Shown: in pieces, positions 24,560-32,571 of the stretch
Layout of the letters: every line of letters starts with the position of its first letter
Numbering within the stretch: the first letter of the stretch is position 1
Origin: JAEUOS01 sp040382235
GTDB taxonomy: Bacteria > Pseudomonadota > Gammaproteobacteria > Burkholderiales > JAEUOS01
Direction of reading: 5' to 3'
DNA: 64,000 nt
Assembly: GCA_040382235.1 (NCBI GenBank)
Contig: JBEIFV010000010.1
Coordinates: 9,530-73,529 of the forward strand
Program-made: the position numbers and the translations under genes
The notes under the pieces: generated by a model
Databases searched by the model: none
Told to the model about the DNA's origin: nothing
The model's input: only the letters and a program-made list of their open reading frames with translations

Positions 24560-27202
24560 ATGCCGAACGAATCAACCATCCACGTTGCCGCGCGCTTGCG
24601 GCATGCCGGCCTTGCCGTCAGCGCTTCCGGCCTGACGGCCGAAGAGGCGCGGCTGCGACTGGCCGAGGACGGCCCCAACCTGCTGCCCGGCGGCCAAGCC
24701 CGCACCTGGCTTTCCATCGTGGGCGAGACGGTGCGCGAGCCGATGTTCCTGCTGCTGCTCACCGCCGGCACCCTGTACCTGGCGTTTGGCGATTTGCAGG
24801 AAGGCCTGACGCTCATCGGCTTTGTGGTGGTCACGCTCGGCCTCACGCTGTACCAGGAGGGCAAGACCGAACGCGCGGTCGAGGCCTTGCGCGACCTCAC
24901 CAGCCCGCGTGCGCTGGTGATCCGCGACGGGCGGGCGCAGCGTATCGCCGGTCGCGATGTGGTGCGCGGCGACCTGCTGCAACTGGGGGAAGGCGACCGC
25001 GTGCCGGCCGATGCCCTGCTGGTCGAAGCCGACGCGCTGCGGGTGGATGAATCATTGCTTACCGGCGAAGCGGTGCCGGTGGGCAAGCTGGCAACGTCGG
25101 CAGACGCGCCGGCCAAGCCACACGCTCAATCCGCGGGCGCGAACACCCCGACACGTCCTGGCGGCGATGACCTGCCGCTGGTCTACGCCGGCACCCTGAT
25201 CGTGCATGGGCACGGCCGCGCGCGCGTCACCGCCACCGGGGCGCGCAGCGAAATCGGGCGCATCGGCGCGGCGCTGGGCACGCTGGCGGCTGAACGCTCG
25301 CCGCTGCAGAAGCAGACCGCGCAGTTGGTACGCAAGCTCGCGCTGCTGGCCCTGGCCTTGAGCCTGGCGCTGGTACTGGTGCATGGCTTGCTGCGTGGCG
25401 ACTGGCTGCAGGCGCTGCTGGCCGGAATCGCGCTGGCGATGGCCATGCTGCCCGAGGAGTACCCGGTAGTGCTCACCGTGTTCCCCGCGCTCGGGGCGCG
25501 GCGACTGGCGCGCGAGGGCGTGCTGACACGCCGCATCAATGCCATCGAAACCCTGGGCGCCACCACCGTGCTGTGCAGCGACAAGACCGGCACTCTCACC
25601 GAAAACCGCATGACGGTGTCACACCTGGTGGCCGGCGGCTTGGCGCTGGATGCGCGGCTGGAAGTCGCCACGCTTGCCGCGGGCGAGTTGCCCGAAGCGT
25701 TTCACACACTGGTGGAGTATTCGATCCTGGCCAGCGTGGTCGATCCCTTCGATCCGATGGAGAAGGCGTTTCATGCACTGGGCGCGCGCTTCCTGGCGCA
25801 AACCGAGCACCTGCACCGCGACTGGCGCCTGGCACAGACTTATGCGCTCAGCCCGGCGCTGCGCGCCATGTCGCATGTGTGGTCGGCCGCGGACGGCGGC
25901 GCGCAAGTGGTGGCGGCCAAGGGGGCGCCGGAGGCGGTGATCGAACTGTGCCATCTCGATGCGGCAAGCGCAGCGCGCATCGCGGCGGTGGCCGATGCCT
26001 TGGCTGCCGACGGCCTGCGCGTGCTGGCGGTGGCCCGCGGCCGCTTCGAAGGCCGGGACTGGCCCGCGGCCGAGCATGACTTCGATTTCGAGTTCATAGG
26101 CATCCTGGGCCTTGCCGACCCGCTGCGCCCCCAGGTTCCGGCCGCGATTGCGGAATGCCGGGCCGCCGGCATCCGCGTGCTGATGATCACCGGCGACTAT
26201 CCGGCCACCGCGCACGCCATTGCGCGCCAGGCCGGCCTGGCCGGCGCGCCGCACGACCTCTTGTCAGGTGACGAGATGGCGACGCTGGACGATGCGGCGC
26301 TGCGCCGGCGCATGGCGGGCGTCAGTGTCTGCGCGCGCATCGCGCCCGAGCAGAAGCTGCGTATCGTGCAGGCACTCAAGGCCGGCGGCGAGATCGTGGC
26401 CATGACCGGCGACGGCGTCAACGATGCGCCGGCGCTGCGCGCCGCACACGTGGGTATCGCGATGGGTGGGCGCGGCACCGACGTGGCGCGCGAGGCGGCA
26501 TCGCTGGTGCTGGTCGAGGACGACTTTGCCGCCATCATGCGCGCGGTGCGGCTGGGGCGCCGCATTTTCGACAACCTTCGAAAGTCGATGTCCTACATTC
26601 TCGCGGTGCACGTGCCGATCGCCGGCATGGCGCTGCTGCCGGTGCTTTTGGGCTGGCCGGCGCTGCTCTACCCGATGCATATCGCGTTGCTGCAGCTGAT
26701 CATCGACCCGGCCTGCTCGCTGGCCTTCGAAAACGAACCGGCCGAAGCCGATCTGATGCAGCGCCCGCCGCGTGACGCCGATGCCGCGCTGTTTGGCGGC
26801 GCCGCGCTGTGGCTGGCACTGCTGCAGGGGCTGGGCGTGCTGGCGGTAGTGCTCGCGGCCTTTGCCTGGGCGGCGCTGCGAATGCCTGAAACCGCGGCCC
26901 GTGCCTTCGCCTTCGCCACGCTGGTGGTCGCCAATCTTGCGCTGATCTTCTCCAACCGCTGCGGCATGCAATCACTGTGGCAGTCGATGCGCAGCCCGAA
27001 CCGCACGTTGTGGGTGGTCGTCGGGCTCGCGCTCACCCTGTTGCTGGCAGCGCTGTATGTTCCCTGGGCCGTCGGTGTGCTGCGCTTCGCCCCGCTGCCG
27101 GCGCATGAACTGGCTGCCGCCTGCGCGCTTGGCCTGGTCAGCGTGCTTTGGTTCGAAGGCGTCAAATGGATGCGCCGACCGGTCGTGGCGCCGCATGGGT
27201 AG
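24560..27202 (+). CDS. P-type cation ATPase with PEEYP in place of the usual PEGLP
   Basis: The 880-residue pump has actuator motif LTGEAVP, phosphorylation motif CSDKTGTLTENR (D341), the hinge TGDGVNDAPALRAAHVGIAMG, and six C-terminal helices. TM4 reads MLPEEYPVVLTVFPALG, so the ion-binding stretch is PEEYP (298-302), with an extra carboxylate compared with Ca2+-type PEGLP pumps. A 25-residue Pro/Ala/Thr insertion (about 176-200) sits after the actuator site. The ion is not predictable from these motifs. The start at 24560 follows the VIT-type gene by 7 bp; the reading frame stays open upstream but overlaps that gene. Confidence 0.9.
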   Translation: MPNESTIHVAARLRHAGLAVSASGLTAEEARLRLAEDGPNLLPGGQARTWLSIVGETVREPMFLLLLTAGTLYLAFGDLQEGLTLIGFVVVTLGLTLYQEGKTERAVEALRDLTSPRALVIRDGRAQRIAGRDVVRGDLLQLGEGDRVPADALLVEADALRVDESLLTGEAVPVGKLATSADAPAKPHAQSAGANTPTRPGGDDLPLVYAGTLIVHGHGRARVTATGARSEIGRIGAALGTLAAERSPLQKQTAQLVRKLALLALALSLALVLVHGLLRGDWLQALLAGIALAMAMLPEEYPVVLTVFPALGARRLAREGVLTRRINAIETLGATTVLCSDKTGTLTENRMTVSHLVAGGLALDARLEVATLAAGELPEAFHTLVEYSILASVVDPFDPMEKAFHALGARFLAQTEHLHRDWRLAQTYALSPALRAMSHVWSAADGGAQVVAAKGAPEAVIELCHLDAASAARIAAVADALAADGLRVLAVARGRFEGRDWPAAEHDFDFEFIGILGLADPLRPQVPAAIAECRAAGIRVLMITGDYPATAHAIARQAGLAGAPHDLLSGDEMATLDDAALRRRMAGVSVCARIAPEQKLRIVQALKAGGEIVAMTGDGVNDAPALRAAHVGIAMGGRGTDVAREAASLVLVEDDFAAIMRAVRLGRRIFDNLRKSMSYILAVHVPIAGMALLPVLLGWPALLYPMHIALLQLIIDPACSLAFENEPAEADLMQRPPRDADAALFGGAALWLALLQGLGVLAVVLAAFAWAALRMPETAARAFAFATLVVANLALIFSNRCGMQSLWQSMRSPNRTLWVVVGLALTLLLAALYVPWAVGVLRFAPLPAHELAAACALGLVSVLWFEGVKWMRRPVVAPHG

Positions 27203-27228
27203 GTACATGGAAATGGCGGCGCCTGGCC

Positions 27229-27454
27229 GTGAACAACGTGGCGCTGTTTCGCGTGGTCACCCTGGCCGCTGCCGTTGCCGCAACTCACGTATGCGCCGCA
27301 GCTGAACCTCACCCCCGCCGCGTTCACCGCCGATTGCCTCGATGAAACCGTCGCGCGGGTGGCCTTGAAACGCAACGCGCTACGCCAGGAGAAGATCGTC
27401 GAGGAGATCGAGGTGATGCTTTCCTCCGCGATGGCGCTGGCGGAACGCGCGTGA
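27229..27454 (+). pseudogene. Possible frameshifted small exported protein
   Basis: From a GTG at 27229 the frame encodes a signal-peptide-like segment (VNNVALFRVVTLAAAVAA, then CAAAE) and runs to 27345 as Arg/Pro-rich noise. An overlapping frame with no ATG start runs to 27454 and encodes a coherent helical sequence (FTADCLDETVARVALKRN, then EKIVEEIEVMLSSAMALAERA). Joining the two by one frameshift near 27300 would give a short periplasmic helical protein. It could be a decayed gene, a sequencing error, or chance. Confidence 0.3.
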
Positions 27455-27566
27455 ACGGCCCTGCTTGTAAGGTGCGCGGCGGCAAGCGCAAGCCGCCATC
27501 ATTTCGCGAACCCGCACGCCAGCGTGCTAGCATGTGTCTACATGGATATACGTGGAGATGAAGCTT

Positions 27567-27815
27567 ATGCGGCTGCAAGTGGCGAAATGGGGAAACAGCC
27601 TGGCGGTACGTCTGCCCACCGAGTGCTTGCGGGCAACCGGGCTCAAGGAGGGCGATAGCGTGCTTGCCGAAGTCGGGCGGGCGGGGGAGATCACGCTCAC
27701 ACCTGCGCAGGCTTTCGACAAGGCCGCCTTCCTCAAAAGGGCGCGCAAGCGGCGCGCGGCGATGCCGATGACTTCCGCCACGATGGCGACGCTGCGGCAA
27801 GAGGAGCGCTATTGA
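27567..27815 (+). CDS. vapB: AbrB/MazE-type antitoxin (VapB-like)
   Basis: About 82 residues. MRLQVAKWGNSLAVRLPTECL is the swapped-hairpin SpoVT-AbrB DNA-binding unit, and GLKEGDSVLAEVGRAGEITLTP completes it. A basic C-terminal helix (DKAAFLKRARKRRAAM) would bind the toxin. The ATG at 27567 has GGAG upstream at a good distance; earlier in-frame starts are possible. A perfect palindrome GCACGC-CA-GCGTGC (27514-27527) lies about 40 bp before the start and may be the operator. The stop overlaps the toxin start (TGATG). Confidence 0.85.
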   Translation: MRLQVAKWGNSLAVRLPTECLRATGLKEGDSVLAEVGRAGEITLTPAQAFDKAAFLKRARKRRAAMPMTSATMATLRQEERY

Positions 27816-28237
27816 TGATCTATGTCGATACCAGCGCGGCCATCCCGCTGTTTGTCACTGAACCGGCAAGCGACGCGGTGGACGCCTGGTTCGAGTCGTG
27901 CGACCAGACGCTGATTTCCTCTGACTGGATTCTGACCGAGTTCGCCAGCGCCTTGTCGATCAAGGAGCGGCGTGGCGAGATCGAGCCAAAGCAGGCGCAG
28001 ACCGCCTGGAAAGATTTTGAAGACTTTTGCCGATCCGGGCTGCGACTTGTTCCGGTCAGCAGGCAAGGCTTTCAGCATGCCGCGCGCCTTGCCCGCAATG
28101 CCCGCAGGGGCCTGCGTTCCGGCGACTCGCTGCATTTGTCCATGGCGCTGGAGCTTGGCGCTGCCGGCATTGCCACCGCGGACGCGATTCTGGCCAAGAA
28201 CGCCAGGTCGATGGGGCTGGCGGTGAATCGGTTCTGA
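27815..28237 (+). CDS. vapC: PIN-domain toxin (VapC-like RNase)
   Basis: The 140-residue PIN-domain protein has the acidic active-site set at the expected places: IYVDTSAAIPLF, TEFASAL, RSGDSLHLSMAL and IATADAIL. It is an RNase toxin neutralised by the AbrB-type protein encoded immediately upstream, with a one-base overlap. It is followed by a 71-bp gap and the convergent acr3 gene. Confidence 0.9.
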   Translation: MIYVDTSAAIPLFVTEPASDAVDAWFESCDQTLISSDWILTEFASALSIKERRGEIEPKQAQTAWKDFEDFCRSGLRLVPVSRQGFQHAARLARNARRGLRSGDSLHLSMALELGAAGIATADAILAKNARSMGLAVNRF

Positions 28238-28308
28238 AACGCGGTTCGACCAGGCTCTGACGGGGGACACGGGCCAAGTTCAAGTCGCCTCGAAGACGAT
28301 GGTGAGGC

Positions 28309-29397
28309 TCAACTTTTCTGCCCGGCCTCATACCAGCCGCGACTGGAATTGACAACCCCCACCACCACCAGCATCAGCGGCACTTCGATCAGCACACCGA
28401 CCACGGTGGCCAGCGCCGCACCCGAATCGAAGCCGAACAGGCTGATCGCCGCGGCTACCGCCAACTCGAAAAAGTTCGAGGCGCCGATCAGTGCCGAAGG
28501 GCAGGCCACGCAGTGCGCTTCGCCGGCGCGCCGGTTGAGCCAGTAGGCCAGGCCCGAGTTGAACAACACCTGGATCAGGATCGGCACCGCCAGCATGGCG
28601 ATGACCAATGGCTGCTTCAGGATCGCCTCGCCCTGGAATGCGAACAGCAACACCAGGGTGGCCAGCAGGGCGGCGATCGACAGGGGGCCGAGCCTTGCCA
28701 GTGCGGCATCGAAAGCGGCCTGGCCGCGCCGCAACAAGAGCTTGCGCCAGACTTGGGCGATCGCCACCGGAATCACGATGTACAGCACCACCGAGGTGAA
28801 AAGCGTAGCCCACGGCACGGTGATGGAGGAAATGCCCAGCAGCAATGCCACGATGGGTGCGAAAGCGAAAATCATGATGGTGTCGTTCAAGGCCACTTGC
28901 GACAGGGTGAACATGGGATCGCCACCGGTCAGCCGGCTCCATACGAACACCATCGCGGTACACGGTGCGGCGGCCAGCAGGATCAGCCCCGCCACGTAAC
29001 TGTCCAGTTGCGCGGCTGGCAAGTGCGGAGCGAACACATGGCGGATGAATATGTAGGCCAAGAGCGCCATCGAAAACGGCTTGACCGCCCAGTTGACGAA
29101 AAGCGTGATGCCGATGCCGCGCCAGTGGCTGCCGACTTGTGAAAGGGCGCGGAAATCGACCTTCAGCAGCATCGGAATGATCATCACCCAGATCAACAAG
29201 CCCACCGGCAGGTTGACCTGCGCCACTTCCATGCGGCCGACCGCCTGGAACACGCCGGGCAGGGTCTGGCCCAGGGCGACACCGATGACGATGCACAGGA
29301 ACACCCACACCGTGAGGTAGCGTTCGAACCGATTCATCGGTGCGATGCTGGCGCGCATTTCAGCGGTTTGCGGGGGCTTGATCACGGGCGGGTGCAC
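28309..29397 (-). CDS. ACR3-family arsenite efflux transporter
   Basis: The 362-residue, ten-helix protein matches ACR3: LTVWVFLCIVIGVALGQTLPG, VNWAVKPFSMALLAYIFI, LAAAPCTAMVFVWSRLTGGD (the conserved Cys helix) and ALIGASNFFELAVAAAISLFG. ACR3 exports As(OH)3 by proton exchange. It is the last gene of the arsenic unit, 7 bp after arsC. The N-terminal 20 residues are uncertain: an ATG at 29337 (MNRFERYL) would fit the family start better. Confidence 0.93.
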   Translation of the reverse strand: MHPPVIKPPQTAEMRASIAPMNRFERYLTVWVFLCIVIGVALGQTLPGVFQAVGRMEVAQVNLPVGLLIWVMIIPMLLKVDFRALSQVGSHWRGIGITLFVNWAVKPFSMALLAYIFIRHVFAPHLPAAQLDSYVAGLILLAAAPCTAMVFVWSRLTGGDPMFTLSQVALNDTIMIFAFAPIVALLLGISSITVPWATLFTSVVLYIVIPVAIAQVWRKLLLRRGQAAFDAALARLGPLSIAALLATLVLLFAFQGEAILKQPLVIAMLAVPILIQVLFNSGLAYWLNRRAGEAHCVACPSALIGASNFFELAVAAAISLFGFDSGAALATVVGVLIEVPLMLVVVGVVNSSRGWYEAGQKS

Positions 29398-29404
29398 GAC
29401 ACAT

Positions 29405-29899
29405 CTAGCGGCGAGCGATATTGGAGAGTGCCTGCTGCAGGCTCGGGTGATCCATGCTTTTCAGTGGCAGCGCCAGCAATTGCAGCATGCGATAGCCGAT
29501 CGCCTGGCGCGTCAGTTCGAAGGCCTGGCGCCTGGCATCATCCCCGCCCACGGTGTTGGACGGGTCTGGGTAGCCCCAATGCATGCGCAGCGGGTTGCCC
29601 GGCCAGGCCGGACAGGACTCGTTTGCCGCGCTGTCGCACACCGTGATGACGATGCGCATCGCGGGTGCGCCGGCTGGCGTGAATTCGTCCCAGCTCTTGC
29701 TTCTGAGGTCGCGGGTGTCCACCCCGGCGTTGGCCAGTGCTTCGAGCGCGAACGGGTTGATGCGGCCACTCGGCGCACTGCCCGCGCTGTAGCCGCGCAC
29801 GTCAAGCCCGAGGCGCGCGGCCCAGTGGTTGAGCATGCCTTCGCCCAGCACGCTGCGGGCGGAGTTGTGGGTGCACAGGATCAGGATATTGGTGGTCAT
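29405..29899 (-). CDS. arsC: Thioredoxin-type arsenate reductase (low-molecular-weight phosphatase fold)
   Basis: The 164-residue protein starts MTTNILILCTHNSARSVLGEG, with the CxxNxxRS P-loop. VCDSAANESCPAWPG carries the distal resolving cysteines, and the WGYPDPSN end is typical. It reduces arsenate to arsenite for the ACR3 pump encoded next. The ATG at 29899 matches the family start; the upstream in-frame sequence overlaps the region after arsI and is not a plausible extension. Confidence 0.93.
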   Translation of the reverse strand: MTTNILILCTHNSARSVLGEGMLNHWAARLGLDVRGYSAGSAPSGRINPFALEALANAGVDTRDLRSKSWDEFTPAGAPAMRIVITVCDSAANESCPAWPGNPLRMHWGYPDPSNTVGGDDARRQAFELTRQAIGYRMLQLLALPLKSMDHPSLQQALSNIARR

Positions 29900-30020
29900 C
29901 GCCTTGGTCGTCTTGCAGCGGCTACAGTCGGTCAGCCTTCGCGGTCGGTACGGCACATGCGTATCGCGCAGGTGCCGCACCAACAACGCGACCAGAGGTG
30001 CTTGCGGCCGTGCGTATGGC

Positions 30021-30563
30021 TCAGCAACAGGACTTGGCCGCCTTGACCGCGATGTCAATCGGCTTGCCGCGTGAGGCGGGCGCCAATGCCGCGGGCGCGG
30101 TGACCCGATTCGTCGCTGTCGCCGTGACGCCGGTCTCACTGCGTGGCGCGCAACACGCGGGCCCGGCCGCGACTGCCGCCGGCGCTTCTTCATGAAACAC
30201 CGGGATATTGCCCAAGGTATGAAACTGCTCCCAGGCGATGCCCTGCGGGTCGGTGATCCAGTGCTTTTCGCTGCGTGCATAGCAGCAGGTGGTTGCGCCC
30301 TCGTCCAGCAGCGCCATGTCGGCGCCTTCGGCGCGCGCCTTGAGTACCGCGAGTTCTTCGGTGCTGTCGGTCTGGAAGCCCAAGTGATCGATGCCCGGCG
30401 TGCTGCCGCGGGTGGAGATCGCGAAGTTGATGCGCGGGTCCTCGATCATCCATTTGGCGTAGTCTGGCTCGACCCGGGTCGGTTCGGCGGCGAAGAGTTT
30501 GGAGTAGAAGCCGATGCTCTTGGCAAGATCATCGACATGCAGGTGGACGTGAAAGCGGTTCAT
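30021..30563 (-). CDS. arsI: ArsI/CadI-type VOC-fold dioxygenase (C-As lyase)
   Basis: The 180-residue protein has one vicinal-oxygen-chelate domain: MNRFHVHLHVDDLAKSIGFYSKLF, IDHLGFQTDSTEEL and WITDPQGIAWEQFHTL. It also has the vicinal cysteines of ArsI in the TTCCYARSEK loop. ArsI cleaves the C-As bond of methylarsenite. An unusual tail of about 45 residues follows with CC near PAGPACCAP and a terminal SCC, which could bind As(III). The start is fixed by GGAGAA. It lies 13 bp after the arsR gene. Confidence 0.9.
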   Translation of the reverse strand: MNRFHVHLHVDDLAKSIGFYSKLFAAEPTRVEPDYAKWMIEDPRINFAISTRGSTPGIDHLGFQTDSTEELAVLKARAEGADMALLDEGATTCCYARSEKHWITDPQGIAWEQFHTLGNIPVFHEEAPAAVAAGPACCAPRSETGVTATATNRVTAPAALAPASRGKPIDIAVKAAKSCC

Positions 30564-30576
30564 GGTGGTTCTCCGT

Positions 30577-30918
30577 TCAGGGGGTGGTGCAAGCGCCGGC
30601 GTCACAGCCAGGCGCGGTGGTTTCAAGGCAGGCTTCGCCCTGGCAACAGTTGTGGGTGAGATAGGCCAGTACTTCTTTCATGCGGCCGAATGCCGCGCGA
30701 TAGATCAGGTTGCGACCGTCGCGCTCTTGCGTTGTGAGGCCGGCATGCACCAGGTCCTTCAGGTGGAACGAGAGCGTGGTGGCGGCTACTTCGAGCGCTT
30801 CGGCCAGCGCGCCGGGAGTGAGGCCGGCGGGGCCGGCGACCACCAGGGCGCGAAAGACCTGCAGTCGCACTGGTTGGGCCAGGGCGCTCAAGCATTTGAC
30901 GATGTCTGATTCTTCCAT
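30577..30918 (-). CDS. arsR: ArsR-type arsenic-responsive repressor
   Basis: The 113-residue winged-helix repressor begins MEESDIVKCLSALAQPVRLQV and continues FRALVVAGPAGLTPGALAEAL, with VAATTLSFHLKDLVHAGL as recognition helix and RNLIYRA as wing. The C-terminus has several cysteines (NCCQGEACLE, PGCDAGAC) that could bind As(III); the classic CVC in the recognition region is missing, so it is a variant ArsR with C-terminal sites. It is the first gene of the arsR-arsI-arsC-acr3 unit. The ATG lies about seven bases from the predicted -10, so the mRNA may be leaderless. Confidence 0.92.
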   Translation of the reverse strand: MEESDIVKCLSALAQPVRLQVFRALVVAGPAGLTPGALAEALEVAATTLSFHLKDLVHAGLTTQERDGRNLIYRAAFGRMKEVLAYLTHNCCQGEACLETTAPGCDAGACTTP

Positions 30919-30919
30919 A

Positions 30920-30953
30920 ATTCGATTATCGTCGAATAATTGCATGATGTCAA
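30920..30953 (-). promoter_or_regulatory. arsR promoter with overlapping operator dyad
   Basis: On the minus strand TTGACA (30948-30953) and GATAAT (30925-30930) are 17 bases apart. A perfect inverted repeat ATTCGA-N6-TCGAAT (30920-30937) covers the -10, as expected for ArsR autorepression. Confidence 0.75.
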
Positions 30954-31259
30954 GGCCGACGCACGAGAGGATTTTCTTTCTCGATGGCAAACGAGGGATT
31001 GCAACCGGGTGTTGGCTCGGCGCGCAGCCACTGCCATGGCGCCGCCGAACAGGTGCCGGTTTCTTCCTCAAGCAGATGCGTGAAGACGAAGAACGCGCGA
31101 ATCGGCAGCGTTGAGCCAGGCGTGGCGACGAGGCGTCGCAGTCGCCCGCAGAATAAAATGCAGGATCCAGGCGCTTGGCGGTCGCGCAGCCCGTCTGCGT
31201 GACGTGCACGCGTCGCGCAAGCAGCCCACCGATTTCCGGCCTTCAACTCGACTTGCCCA

Positions 31260-31967
31260 ATGACTACTGCCATCGAAACCCTGCCCCTGATTGACGACGA
31301 ACTGGATTTTTTGGCGGACCTGGTGCCGCTCGCCGGCTGCGACATCATCGAGCTCGGCTGCGGTAGCGCCGGCTTGGCGCGTTCGCTGCTCTCGCGCCAC
31401 CCGGGCAGCCGGGTCACCGGCCTTGAAGTCGACGTGCGCCAGCATGCAAAAAATCTCGCATCGCCACAAACCTGTTTGACCTTCATCGCCGCCGGCGCCG
31501 AAGCCATTCCGTTTCCCGCCGCCAGCTTCGATCTGGCCCTGATGCTGAAGTCGCTGCACCATGTGCCGCTGCCGCTGATGGCGCAGGCGCTGGGCGAAGT
31601 GGCGCGGGTGTTGCGGCCGGGCGGGCACCTGTATGTGTCGGAGCCGGTCTATGCCGGGCCGTTCAACGAGGTGGTGCGCCTGTTCAACGATGAAGGCGTG
31701 GTGCGGGCGGCGGCACAGGCGGCGCTGGATCAGGCGCTGTTGTGCGGCCAGTGGGAGCAGGTCGCCGATTTGCGCTTCGATACGCCGATGTTGTTTCGCG
31801 ACTTCGCCGATTTCGAGCGGCGCATCATGCGCGCGACTTTTGCCGATCACCGCATCGACGATGCCTTGCTGGCAATGGTGCGCGCGGCCTTCGAGCCACA
31901 CTGCGGTGCCGACGGCGCGCGCTTCGTTCGCGCGATGCATGTGCGACTGTTGCGGCGCTGCGCATAA
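31260..31967 (+). CDS. Class I SAM-dependent methyltransferase
   Basis: The 235-residue protein has the methyltransferase Rossmann pattern: DIIELGCGSAGLARSLL (motif I), VTGLEVD (motif II), FDLALMLKSLHHVP (motif IV) and VLRPGGHLYVSEPVYAGPFN (motif V region). It has no ArsM-type triple-Cys signature, so arsenic methylation is not supported despite the arsenic operon next door. The 341 bp between arsR and this gene hold the arsR promoter and nothing else I can recognise. Confidence 0.85.
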   Translation: MTTAIETLPLIDDELDFLADLVPLAGCDIIELGCGSAGLARSLLSRHPGSRVTGLEVDVRQHAKNLASPQTCLTFIAAGAEAIPFPAASFDLALMLKSLHHVPLPLMAQALGEVARVLRPGGHLYVSEPVYAGPFNEVVRLFNDEGVVRAAAQAALDQALLCGQWEQVADLRFDTPMLFRDFADFERRIMRATFADHRIDDALLAMVRAAFEPHCGADGARFVRAMHVRLLRRCA

Positions 31968-32055
31968 ATCGCTTAAAGCTTGCACTGGATCAAGCCGGAA
32001 TGGCGCCAGACTGTTCCAATTGAATCTCTCATTTAAGTCCACTGGGGGATTGAAG

Positions 32056-32124
32056 ATGAAAGTGAAGGGTGCAAGCAGCGTGTGCATCCGGTACGTTCGC
32101 CACCTGGGCAGGACAGGCGCATGA
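32056..32124 (+). CDS. Candidate 22-residue leader peptide upstream of the OsmC gene
   Basis: A short frame, MKVKGASSVCIRYVRHLGRT plus two residues, is preceded by GGGGG at a good distance and ends with TGA overlapping the OsmC ATG (ATGA). That geometry would allow translational coupling. It has a single Cys and no known domain. It could be a real leader peptide or chance. Confidence 0.3.
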   Translation: MKVKGASSVCIRYVRHLGRTGA

Positions 32125-32564
32125 GCCATGCCATTGAAGTCAATCTGAAACAGGAGCGGGACTACCGCTTCGCGATCGAATTCGGCCCGGGCGTGCCGGT
32201 GCTGTATGGCGACGAAGCGCCGCCGCTGGGCGCCGGCAGCGGGCCGACACCGGTGCAGCTGCTGGCCGCCGCGGTCGGCAATTGCCTGTCCGACAGCCTG
32301 TACTTCGCGCTTGCGAAATTCAAACAGGATCCGCAGGGCATCGCCACCAAAGTGAGCGCCACCATCGACCGCAACGCCGAAGGGCGCATGCGCGTGACCC
32401 GCATGCAGGTCAGCGTCAAACTGGGCGCCGCCGCCGCTGCGATCCAGCATCTCGATCGGGTGCTGGCGCAGTTCGAGGGCTTCTGCACCGTGGCGCAAAG
32501 CGTGGGGCAGGGGATTCCGATCGACGTCAGCGTCTTCGACGGCGCCGATGTAAAAGTCAAATGA
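32121..32564 (+). CDS. OsmC-family protein
   Basis: The 147-residue protein begins MSHAIEVNLKQERDYRFAIEF. It has both OsmC cysteines: AAAVGNCLSDSLYFAL (peroxidatic helix) and EGFCTVAQSVGQGIPI. OsmC/Ohr proteins reduce organic hydroperoxides with two cysteines. In this divergent subgroup the role may be handling of other thiol-reactive compounds. The start is the ATG at 32121. The methyltransferase gene follows after 7 bp. Confidence 0.87.
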   Translation: MSHAIEVNLKQERDYRFAIEFGPGVPVLYGDEAPPLGAGSGPTPVQLLAAAVGNCLSDSLYFALAKFKQDPQGIATKVSATIDRNAEGRMRVTRMQVSVKLGAAAAAIQHLDRVLAQFEGFCTVAQSVGQGIPIDVSVFDGADVKVK

Positions 32565-32571
32565 GGATTCG

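Noticed and set aside
31260..31967. ArsM-type arsenite methyltransferase next to the arsenic operon.
   Set aside because: The conserved ArsM cysteines are absent, and the gene is divergent from the arsenic operon and separated from it by 341 bp.
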